Positions 11,523-21,767 of a stretch of DNA of 64,000 nt are shown one piece after another. The DNA is from Reticulitermes lucifugus (lineage: Eukaryota > Arthropoda > Insecta > Blattodea > Rhinotermitidae). The stretch spans positions 7,656 through 71,655 of the forward strand of contig JAKCWW010000040.1 in the NCBI GenBank assembly GCA_026260175.1. Reading direction: 5' to 3'. Made by a program: the position numbers and the translations under genes. The notes beneath the pieces were generated by a model. The model was not told where the DNA came from. It did no database searches and was given only the letters and a program-made list of their open reading frames with translations. The stretch's first letter is position 1. Each line of letters opens with the position of its first letter.

Positions 11523-11869
11523 TGCACATGGAACAATAATATAGAAAAACCACCTTCGATCACAACTAAGAATGTTTAAGACATATATGAGAAACTTTTG
11601 TTTACAACATGTTTCGGCCGAAATGGGCCATCGTTAGGTAATACATAATATCAAAATATACTAAGAATAGTAAGTGCACTGTAAGTTGTTTTTATTTAAT
11701 ATTATTGTGTATTACCTGACGTAGGCCTATTTCGGCCGAAACACGTTGTAAACCAAAAGTTGTCATATATATAATAAACATTCTTAATTATGATCGAGAG
11801 TTTTTCTATATCATCATCATCATCATCATCATAACAACGGTATGAATCGATTGAAGTGCACATGGAACA
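11523..11869. mobile_element. Foldback with two hammerhead-like cores and a 13-bp direct flank
   Basis: Arms 11538-11650 and 11709-11813 are inverted repeats of about 105 bp, sharing CTTCGATCA-AA, TAAGAATGTTTA, TTTACAACRTGTTTCGGCCG and AGGTAATAC. Each arm carries a core: minus strand 11606-11640 (CTAACGA, GGCC/GGCC stem, GAAACATGTTG) and plus strand 11715-11749 (CTGACGT, GGCC/GGCC stem, GAAACACGTTG). TGCACATGGAACA occurs directly at 11523-11535 and 11857-11869, enclosing the foldback plus an (ATC)n run, and is a candidate TSD. No coding sequence lies inside. Confidence 0.75.
11810..11832. repeat. (ATC)n microsatellite
   Basis: About seven ATC units directly adjoin the right foldback arm. Confidence 0.9.
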
Positions 11870-11879
11870 CACAGAATGG

Positions 11880-13390
11880 CATATTCTTTGAAGAAGCAAC
11901 AGACTGTGGCAATCCAAGGAACTGATCGATAAAGGCACTAAGGTTCGCTAAAGAACTGTTGCTAAAAGCAACTCGGTCTCATGGTTTGGGTATTATTTTG
12001 TGAATAAGTCCTCCGTCTACAATACATCCACTAGTCTTGCGTCCATTCTCTCGTCCTGTAAGCTAAAACCCAAACAAGAAAATAATGATGGGGTTTCCTC
12101 TAGTGACGAACGCCCCACAAGAAGAGATGTTGGGAAAAGTGTATATAATTTTATATTGAACACTACATAACGACGAAAACATTAATTCATAGGCTCGCCG
12201 TCAACATGAAAAGTTATGGGAGAGTTCGAGTTGCCACGCTTGTTATAATAATTAACGCTCCATTTTAAGCCATCTTCACAAGTATTTAATTAACGTTATA
12301 TGTGTCCCATAATTCTGCAGCTTGGTTGGTGTTTTTAAAAAATTTACTCCGAAAGCGTGCAGTATAATTGGAGGAGTTCAACACACTCAAATTTCATTAT
12401 TGTATTAATTTATCAGATTAACTACGTATCATGTCGTTTACTTTATAAGCAATTTTGTTGATCTGTCGCTCTAAAGTTCAATGGACGCTACTTTTACGCT
12501 GCCGAATTCTCATTTGTAAATCTGTACTTACTATGCTGACAAAAATCTGTTCTCTTTGTTACGTAGATTTGCTTTATGACAAAAGCAAGTACTGACTTAT
12601 TGTTTTGTGGTTGATTCTACTTGCGCTAGAAGAAGGACAGCAAAAAAAGAAGTGGAGAAGGAAAGAGAGTGGTTTCTGATAAAGATAGTAGTGGAAGAGA
12701 GATAATGAGAAGGCAATTATACAATTCTTTTCTTTCTAATCATTTCTCTTCTTTTTCTCCTCCTCCTCCTCCTCTTCCGTAATCACATCCTTTTTATTTG
12801 CCACATTTTCCTTTAACAATGTGGCAAATGTGACTGACAGGAATTCCTAAAACAGTCAGAAATATGAACGTTTGTACAGTACTTAATTACAGTTCCCAGG
12901 TAATACGACATGCGAAAAGTAAATGTCTTTACACGCACGACTTTACGTTTTTGGCTCTGAAACGGATATGCAGATCAAAGGGTTATTTTAATATGAAAAA
13001 ATGTTCAAAATGTAATGCTGGTGTCGGATGTCACTGTCGACGTGGCCTGAACTAATTTCCAGACATCGTAGCAACTTATTTATTTAGTTACTGGCAAAGA
13101 TCTGAGTTATGTAATGCAGGTCCTGAATTCACGGGTGTAATTAGTCAATCTCCCAGTAACTTTAGCGACGGGTTGCCGTCTTACGGCTTCATAGCCATCC
13201 CAGATTTCTGTCGGGGTTTCCTCTCTTCGACTTTGGTATTCCCCTATACTTGCATGCGAACAAAGTTATTCGCATATCTGGCTACTCTTGCCTACTAGCA
13301 GTTCAGCCTCTAGGTAAACATTTTCGGGGTGTACCAATGTGAGGCATGGATAAGAATTAAGATTATGAAATGAACCAATATGAATAATCA
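11880..13390. other. Unassigned DNA with CT-rich tract and a small hairpin
   Basis: A pyrimidine tract with (CTC)n lies at 12740-12776. A perfect 12-bp stem, ATTTGCCACATT/AATGTGGCAAAT (12796-12807 and 12818-12829), has a 10-base loop. No gene is recognised. The stem is too short for a typical microRNA precursor. Confidence 0.5.
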
Positions 13391-13685
13391 TTAAAATTAA
13401 TGTGGGCAGGGATAGCGCAGTCGGTATAGCGACTCGCTATGGGCTGGACGGTCCGGGGACCGAATCCCGGTGGGGGCGAGATTTTTCGCAGCCGTCCAGA
13501 CCGNNNNNNNNNNNNNNNNNNNNNNNNNNNNNNNNNNNNNNNNNNNNNNNNNNGGGGCGTGGAGTTGACCACCCACCCTTATCTAGTGCCAGGGTTAAAG
13601 AAAGAGTAGAGCTATATCTATACTCCCCCTCTGGGCCTTCCGAGGCCTTTTCTAGGGAGAACTTTACCTTTACCTTAAAATTAAT
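13391..13685 (+). mobile_element. SINE family B, full copy interrupted by an assembly gap
   Basis: The body is 13402-13674. The head contains an A box (GGGATAGCGCAGTCGGTATA) and a B box (GGGGACCGAATCCCGG), then GGCGAGATTTTT, which is family-typical. After the N run the family tail resumes at GGGGCGTGGAGTTG and ends at ACTTTACCTTTACC. The 11-mer TTAAAATTAAT is identical at 13391-13401 and 13675-13685, a perfect TSD. The middle (AAAGCGGCCG block) is lost in the gap. Confidence 0.92.
13504..13553. other. Assembly gap (50 N)
   Basis: Fifty consecutive N. The round number suggests a placeholder of unknown true length. By comparison with the copy at 40001, the missing SINE middle should be roughly 60-70 bases. 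Confidence 0.97.
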
Positions 13686-14103
13686 AACGTATGACAAGCT
13701 ACAAGAGAGTGACAATACCCTTCTTTACTGCCGCATACACGAAATTATATTATTGAAAAGCATTCTTCAACATATTACTATTTTACACGATTAAACAATA
13801 TCTGCACGCTCAAAAACTATTCACATCTAATTCTCTACAAATAAAGCAACAGTACAACAAACTAAGACTCATACTTTGGATGCAGTCGCTGACGAACTTG
13901 TCAAGTTCTGTACGGCAGTGACCATATAGTGTTGCAGTTTGGACCACAAATATGGGCTGCAACGAAGTGAAAGACCAAAATAATCGAAGCTACCGAAATA
14001 GAACTACTAAGGCGATTAGGATGTTACAATTTATTGGATCACACAAGCGATAAAGGTCTCTGCCAGAACATCAGAAAATGAAACTGGAGTATAGAAACAG
14101 AAG

Positions 14104-14408
14104 TCAAAGGTAAAGCTATCCCTGTACAACCCTGGATGGGCCCTTAGGGCTCCAGGAGGTTGAGGTTCCCAGGATTTGTAGACCATCGGAACATCAAGGT
14201 GGCAAGGTTGTCAGATCTACGAACCGGCCGCCTTTACCCCCCAGGAGATATCCCTGGTACTGCTTTCTCTTAGAGGTTGAGCCGACCCCACGGCCATGTG
14301 CGACCGGAAGGATGAAGTCAATTAAAAATCTCAATGACCCCATCGGAAATCGAATCCGCGAACTACCGCCTTGCAGCGCAGTGCCTCAACCAACTGCGCT
14401 ACGGCGTA
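14104..14408 (-). mobile_element. SINE family B' (variant head and 3' half)
   Basis: On the minus strand the head reads CGCCGTAGCGCAGTTGGTTG (A box) with B box GCGGATTCGATTTCCG (14338-14356), then GGGGTCATTGAGATTTTT. The middle shares TACTGGG/CTCTTTCCC-like sequence and GTAAAGGCGGCCGG with family B. The 3' half (GATCTGACAACCTTGCC, CATCGGAACATC) differs from B before converging again on GGGCC...TTTACCTTT. This points to a distinct family sharing a central block with B. Confidence 0.75.
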
Positions 14409-14657
14409 ACCCACAGAAATAGAGAAAACCGCATATGTTGTGTGGATACACGCTGTATAGGCCTACTTCTCGAAACATAGAAGTGCTCGTTGAAAAACGT
14501 ACAGGCGTGAGAAACAACGGACGCCACGAGAAATTCTGCAGTGGCCAATTCGAAACTAATTTTAAAATATGTTTAAACGTAATAGCGTGGGATGGTGTTA
14601 CATATTTTAATGTGACATTATACATATTTATATACAACAAAATCTCGTCCTGTATTT

Positions 14658-14964
14658 TTCCACTGTGTGTTTTTCTTGTATTGAAGGGCCCCGCAGCAGA
14701 TGTTACGGAAGCACCGCAGCCTTGAGGTTTATTGTGCAACCCTGTGATGAAGATAATAAGGTTTTTTCTGCTTTTCCATTTTGATGGAACACCGGTGGAT
14801 TGAAATTGACAGGGGAAAACCGAAGTACTCGGAGAAAAACATGTCCCAGTGCGACTTTGTCCACCATAAATCCCACATGGACCGGCCCGGGATCGAACCC
14901 GGCCTCCGCGGTGAGAGGCCGGCGACTAACCACCTGAGCCAGGGCACGGCCTTCCACGTGTGTT
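14658..14964 (-). mobile_element. SINE family C, full copy
   Basis: The body is about 14672-14951. On the minus strand the head reads GCCGTGCCCTGGCTCAGGTG (A box) and CGGGTTCGATCCCGGG (B box), with tRNA-like spacing. Then come CCATGTGGGATTTATGGTGG, CTGGGACATGTTTTTCTCCG, CGGTTTTCCCCTGTCAATTT and the terminal GCATCTGCTGCGGGGCCCTT-like end. The flanks TTCCACTGTGTGTT (14658-14671) and TTCCACGTGTGTT (14952-14964) are a near-perfect TSD. Confidence 0.9.
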
Positions 14965-14969
14965 ACACG

Positions 14970-15685
14970 TGACTCAAATCACATTTTCTACATTTAATCG
15001 CACTAAAACTACTTGGCAAATGTTCAAATTTTGAATGTTCGTGTTTTGTTTTGTAGAACGTTAATTGTGTTTTGTTGGTCCGAATTCCTCTACGTATACT
15101 TCTAACTCCTGTATGAAAATGTGCTACATATTAATGCGATCACCATAAACATACATACACGGTGATTATAATAATATATGTCTATGACTAAACTATCCAC
15201 AAGCTATGATGCCAAGAGAAATCACTGAAACTGAATACATAGACTTCGAAAGTAACAAATCATGGAGACAGCATGGCATCCCATGCTGTTGAAGTGTTTT
15301 AATATCGGAACAGACTTCACCAGACGATGGGTGATGTTTCTGTCATCATGGCAGGAATAACAATGAAGGGGCCATCAATAATACAGACCTTTCAGGTCCT
15401 TGGCTGTCACCAATACACCAAGCATACATTATGCAACAGAAAGGAAAACATGAATCGATCCGCGTCCTTCCTGAGTTCTTGCCCTAACATTTCAACGCCG
15501 ATGTCGAAGTCTCCAGTGACTTCTTTCCCTGTAATACGGAATCTGAGACCACGCAAGGACATGCGGCATGTTTCATTAACTTGCATCCTGACCAGCAGAT
15601 CTCGCCTTACACGACATCATCACATTTTTCTCTGAATCGTCTTTCTTTCTCCCATGTACTTATATTTCCTGCGATTTATTCCTTC
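14970..15685. other. Unassigned DNA, open on both strands at 15330-15635
   Basis: About 300 bases (15327-15635) are open in a plus-strand frame and over much of the same stretch (about 15400-15625) in a minus-strand frame. Neither product resembles a family I know. No intron signals or repeat-family membership was recognised. It may be a decayed mobile element. Confidence 0.35.
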
Positions 15686-15689
15686 CGTC

Positions 15690-16080
15690 AACTCGCTTGC
15701 CTGTCCAACCATGACCTTACATTCTCACACTATCATCTATTCGTCTAGCCTCTCACTCAGTTATTCTTTTATGCACCTACCGATGAAACGATCTTTACCT
15801 TACCAACGTGACGACCTTACAAGTGAATAACCCATCCGTTTATCTATTTACCAATCGAATTAATCTGTTTAACAAAACCTCTAATATGTCAATGTGCTAT
15901 TCCACATAATCCATTCATCCATTTCATAAATTCATGAACCCATCTGCCAAATCTACCCACTTAATTCACCTGTTCATCCATCTAATGCAATAGTCCATCT
16001 ATTTAAGCCAGTTATGGATCAAATTCACGCACCCAAACACCCACTGGTTTATCCACCAATCTAATCACCTAATCAAATAC
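15690..16080 (+). repeat. Degenerate ATCCATCTAT-type tandem array
   Basis: Words such as CATCTATTCGTCTA, CCATCCGTTTATCTATTTA, ATCCATTCATCCATTTCAT, TTCATCCATCTAATG, AGTCCATCTATTTA and TTTATCCACC recur every 12-25 bases. Units are strongly diverged, with no constant period. It is likely an old expanded tetranucleotide-like array. Confidence 0.7.
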
Positions 16081-16084
16081 TGGT

Positions 16085-16870
16085 ATGTCTCCGCCCATAC
16101 ACTGACATTTAATATGTTAACATTCACTTTGGTGTCAACAAAATATCTCTGGCGTTTCTAAGTTTGCATTTTCGTGACCACTGTACAAAATTTGATGAAA
16201 TAAACACGGAACACTTCCACGTGTGCACCTTCTACGAGGCAGCACATACCGAGATGTTAAACACAGTCGAGAATTTATATAATGTGATTTCAACAGATAC
16301 AAAAATCATGTGTTGCAATGAAGCAAAACAGCTGTTTTTTCCAACCCTCTCAAAATTACACAATTCTTGAACCCTGAAAATGATAATCATGGGACATTAA
16401 AATGCGAGGGCACATGACAAAAGCCGCCTCTTTTCCCTGCCCAGCAGCCGAAAACAATTCGAATTATTAGTTATATAGTTAGTTATATTGGTTATATAGT
16501 ATATTATTTATATAATAGTTCGAAAAAACATTGCTGACGGTTGCACTGTCCTTTTTTGGAAAAATTCAATTTTCTTCCTTCTCATTACGGACAGAGATAT
16601 TCTTCGGGAATATAAATGTAAGTGGCCCCTATCTTGTAGTCTGAGCCAGGACAGAATGTTTCAAAATCCGCCGAATTAAGATATTTACGTATGAAGAACG
16701 ACCTTCATTAACACAAATAATTGTGTGCCGTAATTTTATGGTTTGTTTTATTCAGTTATAGGCGTCACTATTACTAAAATGTAACACGTTTAAACCAAAA
16801 TCATATTTTGTGGACATATGCATTTGTTAGGCACAGGCAGTAGTACTTAACAACCACGGGATTCGTTGAC
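16085..16870. other. Unassigned DNA
   Basis: A 68-codon open frame (16164-16370) has no recognisable domain. A small GTTATATAGTTA-type repeat lies at 16468-16515. Nothing else was seen. Confidence 0.5.
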
Positions 16871-16872
16871 GT

Positions 16873-16893
16873 TATACACACACACACACACAG
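16873..16893. repeat. (CA)n microsatellite
   Basis: About ten CA units. Confidence 0.9.
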
Positions 16894-17079
16894 ACAACTG
16901 ATTAAACAATTTTAAACACAGTCCCGAAGTTAGAATGCGTAGAAATTACAGATCTATACTAGTCAATCAATCAGTTATGCTGGTCTGTCGCCAATATCGG
17001 AGGCCAAAACTGGAATATAGTGGCTGAAAATAATTTTGAGTTTTCTTAGTTCCCCTGCACTGAAGATCAGGTGTATTCG

Positions 17080-17215
17080 TGGGTGCATAAGTAGATAAAT
17101 TGATGCGTGGACAAATGGATTTACAGATGGGGGCACTAATGAAAGAATGCATAATTTGATTGATGGATTTATAGATGTATGGTAGATAAACTGATTATTT
17201 TACGAATGCCTAGAG
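17080..17215 (-). repeat. Degenerate GATGGATTTAT-type array, reverse of 15690-16080
   Basis: The words AAGTAGATAAATTGATG, AAATGGATTTACAGATGG, TTGATTGATGGATTTATAG and GTAGATAAACTGATT are the reverse-complement style of the array 1.1 kb to the left. A weaker continuation lies at 17435-17470 (GATGGACGGATGACAAACG). Confidence 0.65.
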
Positions 17216-17240
17216 AATAAATAAATATAAGGTCATATTA

Positions 17241-17384
17241 TATAAGTTTATTTATTCCAACTACTGTACACCAATTACATATGTTCATTCTATATAATCC
17301 TACATGTTTCGGCTAACGTGTAGTAGTATATAGAATCAATATATATAATTGGTGTGCAGTAGTTGGTATAAATTAACTTATATA
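17241..17384. mobile_element. Foldback with fused, truncated terminal motif
   Basis: Arms 17241-17295 and 17328-17384 are inverted repeats sharing CCAACTACTG-ACACCAATTA and TATAAGTT-ATTTAT. The 32-base centre reads CTACATGTTTCGGCTAACGTGTAG. This contains the GCCGAAACATGTAG terminus of the hammerhead-like family on the minus strand, but the CTGANGA and stem II portions are missing. I interpret it as an internally deleted relative of the 21768 foldback. Confidence 0.65.
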
Positions 17385-17637
17385 TACATAAACACTGCAG
17401 GGAATATGTATAATATTAAGTATAAGGACAGATTGTGATGGACGGATGACAAACGAATGGATGAAGGTAGCAGATAACATATGGAAAGAAAAATATATGT
17501 ACGAAAGAATTAAAGAGTAAATTGAAATGTGGGTAGCTTCACATTTTCATTTTTCACAGGTATGAATTCATTATAACGGGTGCAGGTACCTCAGTCAAAA
17601 GCAGCCAAGTCAGGATCAAGATGGATATGTAAGAAGG

Positions 17638-17638
<1 letters not shown>

Positions 17639-17674
<36 letters not shown>

Positions 17675-17870
17675 TGTCTGTCTGTCTGTATATATTTTGA
17701 GGCTCTGAAGAATTTGGTTGATTTTCACGAAACTTGTAATTAACATTATGCCGTCCGAACACACCTATCGCGTTGTGTCCAAATTCCAAGTCATAAGAAT
17801 ATAGCAGAAACGCAGACTTGTGCCGCGTGCGGCGGGAGTGACAGGAGCGCCACTTAATTCTAGGGCTTTA
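17639..17870 (+). repeat. (TG)n-(TCTG)n run with diverged family G-like flank
   Basis: A long TG tract (17639-17672) passes into TCTG repeats (17673-17690). TTTTGAGGCTCTGAAGAATT, TTGATTTTCACGAAACTTG and a GACAGGAGCGCC end follow, resembling family G in order but not clearly in sequence. The microsatellite is certain; the family assignment is weak. Confidence 0.6.
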
Positions 17871-18233
17871 AATGATGTACGGTAATAGAACTTGGTAAAG
17901 TGTTTAACTTTTGTTAATGTAATACTTTTGTACGACCTTCAATAACAAGCGACGTGAGTGAGAAACTTTTATTCTTTTTCGTTTTCTGTTTGATGGCGAC
18001 GACAACCCACTAAAGCTGTACAAATGGAATTTGGTATGGAAATAGAACATAGATAGTCTATATTACACACGAAATACAGTTTGTTTGTAAGTAAGCAATT
18101 GCAAACATGGCGACGGCACGAAACTTTGAAATTGTATTCGACAAATGTAACCTATACAGAATCTACAGTTAAGTAAAAAATTCTTCACAAAAATGAAGCT
18201 ACAATATTAATAACACTAATTTATACCCCTATG

Positions 18234-18521
18234 TAGTACAAGAGCCGATCCCAGTGGCCGCGCGGTCTAATACGTGGGTCTGCGGCCGCTCGCTTGCTAG
18301 GATTTTGGGTTCGAATCCCGTCGGGAGAATGGATGTCTGCCTCTTATTAGTGTTGTGTGTTGTCAGGTAGAGGTGTCTGCGACGGGCTGATCACTCGTTG
18401 AGAGGAGTCCTACCGAGTGTGTGTGTGTGTGTGTGTCTGAATGTGATCGCGAAGCCTTGATAATAAGAAGGCCCTGTACCACTAGGAACTGTTGTGCCAT
18501 GGGGAAAAAGTAGAACAAAGA
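18234..18521 (+). mobile_element. SINE family A, full copy
   Basis: The body is 18244-18510. The head GCCGATCCCAGTGGCCGCGC then GGTCTAA resembles a class II (Leu/Ser-type) tRNA A box and D arm. The B box GGGTTCGAATCCCG is at 18308-18321. The body contains the diagnostic GGGCTGATCACTCG, GAGGAGTCCTACCG and an expanded (GT)n at 18418-18436, and it ends in GGGGAAAAAG. The flanks TAGTACAAGA and TAGAACAAAGA are a slightly decayed TSD. Confidence 0.92.
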
Positions 18522-18524
18522 AAT

Positions 18525-19370
18525 CTATGGTTCAGGAAAGTCGGCTTTTTATGTTTTCTTCGGAACTCCTTGTGCTGTATATTTTTGTGGCAGACTATTG
18601 TTCACGTGCAAAACATTCCGGTGCGCTCTTCAAATAAAAGGGCGCTGGAGGTCACCAAACACAATCACGTTCCCGGAAACTATTTGTGCGTTCATTACGT
18701 CTGAGATACGTATCAGACCTACACACAGACACATAAAGCCTTTACGTGACAATTCCCACTCTATGTTGAAGCGTGGGCAGAAGACTGTAGGATAGTGGAA
18801 ACGTACACAGAAAAGCAAAATTGCATTTTGGTATAAATCAGTCACTTGGGTTTGGTATTTCTTTGCGGCTTATTGAGTTTCATGTTTTTGGTTTTATCAT
18901 TGACGCTGTTAATCGTATTATATGCCTTCGGAGGTTGGGCAATTAGTAAATAAAGGGTTTGAAGATGTGTGGCAGAAGACGGTCGTAATATAACTTAAGG
19001 TACTATCCGAGTATGCGATTGCAGGGACTGGGTATAACCACGAAAAACCTCAACCACAATAACTGACTTCCAACCTCAGATTTGAAACTGGAACCTCAAG
19101 AATAATTAGCAGAAGTAGTATAATTCGATCGAGACATTCGGTAAGTTATTTAGTTACCTTACGTTTAGTGCCATAACTCTGTTACGAATTGCGATAGGTT
19201 GTGCGGGTTCAAAAATGTGTAAACGTGTACATGACAGTGATACGTTCGAAACAAAGGGACCATTACATTAGTTATTCATCTAACGCATTTTAAAGAAGAT
19301 CAGCATAAACATGAAACAATACAACCTTTAAATATTAAAATGAATCTACATTATAACAAACATTCAATTC
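18525..19370. other. Unassigned DNA
   Basis: Overlapping short open frames at 18490-18845 on both strands have no recognisable domain. No family copy was seen. Confidence 0.5.
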
Positions 19371-19527
19371 TTACCTCACAAAGAACACCGTTTGCTTCCA
19401 TTCGAATGACCAATCAGCGAAGGGTGTATAGGGAATGAATCGCTGTTCACTGTTAAAACTCAACACTGTGAGAACAAGATGCAGAGTTTTAGTGCTGAAA
19501 GTGGCGGTACATATATTAGCCACATAC
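19371..19527 (+). repeat. Dispersed repeat family H
   Basis: It carries TTACCTCACAAAGAACACCG, GCTTCCATTCGAATGACCAA, GTATAGGGAATGAATC, CAGAGTTTTAGTGCTG and GTGGCGGTACATATATTAGC in the family order. It is the most complete copy for the segment after TATAGGGAAT. Confidence 0.65.
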
Positions 19528-19539
19528 CTTTTAATCCTG

Positions 19540-19860
19540 CTTTTTTACTTTGTTTGTTTCATTTTGCCTCCCTTATCTGCTTCTATCCTTCTTTCTCCGT
19601 CTCTTCCTTATATATTTCATTCCCAGCGTCATTCTGGATATCAATATACTTCCCTATTCAGCTCACCATGTAGGTTTATAAAATTCTTCCAGTTCATTTT
19701 GTTGTGGTCGTTGCTGTTGCTGGTCCCCCTCTCGTCTTTCTTTCCTTCTTTACATGCACCATTTTTCTGTGTATACTTTATACATTATTCTTCCTTTTGC
19801 ATGTTCTTTATTTCCTCATAATATGCTGACGATTTTTTGTATCAGTCTTTCCAAAAAACA
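19540..19860 (+). repeat. Pyrimidine-rich low-complexity tract
   Basis: Long CT-rich stretch (TTCTATCCTTCTTTCTCCG, TCTTTCTTTCCTTCTTTAC). It generates long hydrophobic Phe/Leu/Ser frames, including a 128-codon one, that are explained by composition rather than by a membrane protein gene. Similar tracts are at 23970-24075, 36480-36620 and 49925-50090. Confidence 0.7.
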
Positions 19861-19869
19861 TCGTTTCAT

Positions 19870-21430
19870 CCTGCCACCAGGCAGCTTGCCCCTGGACGAG
19901 CTAGTTTTTCTTCAACGTCTTCTCAAGTTTCTCGGGGAATCTGTGTCACACTGAAGCGCTGAAACGAACAATGTTTCATCTTCCGCCTTTCTCACGCTCC
20001 ACCTTCCTACATGTTTAAGTCTGCCGCAAACCAACAAATCTTATATGCATTTAACAGCTGGGCCTTACATCGTGCTTTCTACCCTTCACCAATAAGGTAA
20101 TTAACCCTTTGCTCCCGCCATGTTATTCCTTCCTTCTTTCCCTGCGTTCTCCGTACGTGAAGCGCGATACTTCACCATAATTTTGTCTGCTTTCTACTTC
20201 AGTTTCGTTTGCATTTGCTTCGTCTCACTTGCTCTGCCTCCACTGATGTACGTCTGCTGTTTCATAAGCCAAACTGGAGGGTGTCACAGTAGGCCACGAT
20301 TATTATAACAAAGAACGAGCTATAATTCGTTGTTTCCCTTATAAAATACAGTAATCAAAATGTGGTTAATTACGCGTATGTTTTCCGCGTATTATTTGAA
20401 CAGAATGACAAATTATGTCAATAGGCAGACCCCTTTCAAGATTAATTGACATTACGAAAGAGCGTGAAAAAAATAGTGAAAGTTTTTTGAACTGAAGATT
20501 CTCTCATTCATCTCCAAAAGATAGGCTTAGGCGAACTATCCGATTGTCCTTAGAATTTACTAAAAGCTGCTTCTTACACTCGTAGCTGGTGATATATTTT
20601 TTTTAAATTTCTGTGTATGTTCTGTACACTGGACAAGCCTTAATACTCTCAGCAGATAAATAAGAACAAGATATGCAACTTTTAAAATTGAATAATATTT
20701 ATTACAAGGATTCCGTCTTCATCGTGTGTTCCTAAAATGTACTCTGAAAGCAGAGGAATTTTGAAGGGGAAACCGTTGCATCTAACTAGCAAAGGATGAA
20801 AGAAAATTCGTCCCGGCTAACGTCGAATACTACGACAAAATGGTTTAACCAGAGGGAAGGAAAGGCGTGGGTATGCGTCCGCCCCAAGCAGCAGAGTGCA
20901 AGGGACGGCAAATTAAATATTTTAAATCACAAAAGCTGATGTCATGCACTCAACGACTTTTCAATTACTGAGCCGCATAAAATAAATTTCACTAAACGAC
21001 TGCGATTCTTAAAATTACAATATTTCTTAGGGGCAGCCATTGTGATTACGCGATCAGAGAGCGTAAATAACCTAACTATGCTACTGCTATAATGTACACA
21101 ATACTTAAAACTAGAAGCGTGATCTACGATTCCCCGGTGGACTACATGTGCTTTCCAAATGCTGTATTACGTATTTTAAACACCTCGTTGATATTCACTT
21201 TAATTTATATACTAGTTTGCGAAATGTCCACATTATCAAGAAGTGTTTCAAATAAGAGTCTTAGGCATCGTTGAACTCCACACAGCGTCCAAGCTAATGT
21301 GCGTCTTTTGTAACATGAATAGATTCTTTAGAAGGATTTAATGATTCCAGCAATGCTCATGCAACATAGGAATTACAATGAATACTAGTGAAGAATCATG
21401 TTGAAATTCAATGGGAAATAATATCCTTGC
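19870..21430. other. Unassigned DNA
   Basis: No gene or repeat family recognised. A CT-rich zone continues to about 20250. Confidence 0.5.
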
Positions 21431-21439
21431 ATTTCCGCC

Positions 21440-21560
21440 CTTTTTTATGGCTTTTATACCTTGACCTTCCACTCTCCGGGTTCGAATCTAGGTTGTATTA
21501 CCGATTATCCTCAGTTTTTATCGTCGTTTCATAAGACACCAATAGGTAAATATGAAAGAG
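21440..21560 (+). mobile_element. Possible tRNA-SINE relic (B box only)
   Basis: CCGGGTTCGAATCTAGG at 21477-21493 is a good pol III B box, followed by CCTCAGTTTTTATCG and CATAAGACACCAATAGG, a body style common in arthropod SINEs. No convincing A box lies upstream. It does not belong to families A-C. Confidence 0.35.
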
Positions 21561-21767
21561 TAACTCGACTTTGTCACGGCCTCTTTCCTCAAAATCTCTT
21601 TAAATTTCTCTCACAGTAGTCATCCCATCCTTCGACACTATGTAGTCTAAGATACTGACATCGTAATAAATATGCAATAAGCAAAATAAGCAATTTCAAG
21701 ATCTGAATGTAAAAATAAAGGAGAAGAGTTTTATCCACTTGATGACCGTTATCTCGCTGTGTTTTCG

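Noticed and set aside
12796-12829. 12-bp perfect stem with 10-base loop as a microRNA precursor
   Set aside because: The stem is far shorter than the roughly 30 pairs expected of a precursor, and pairing does not extend outward.
14735-14957. Several overlapping frames of 60-84 codons on both strands
   Set aside because: They are translations of SINE family C. The same pattern recurs over the copies at 25867 and 50115.
18280-18325. Candidate functional tRNA gene (good A and B boxes)
   Set aside because: It lies at the head of a SINE A with TSD and tail; the acceptor stem does not pair and no CCA-end context exists. The same reasoning applies to the other SINE heads in the window.
19435-19821. 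128-codon plus-strand frame rich in Leu, Phe and Ser that looks like a membrane protein
   Set aside because: It sits on a pyrimidine-rich low-complexity tract, and the hydrophobic appearance follows from CT-rich codons. No family motif.
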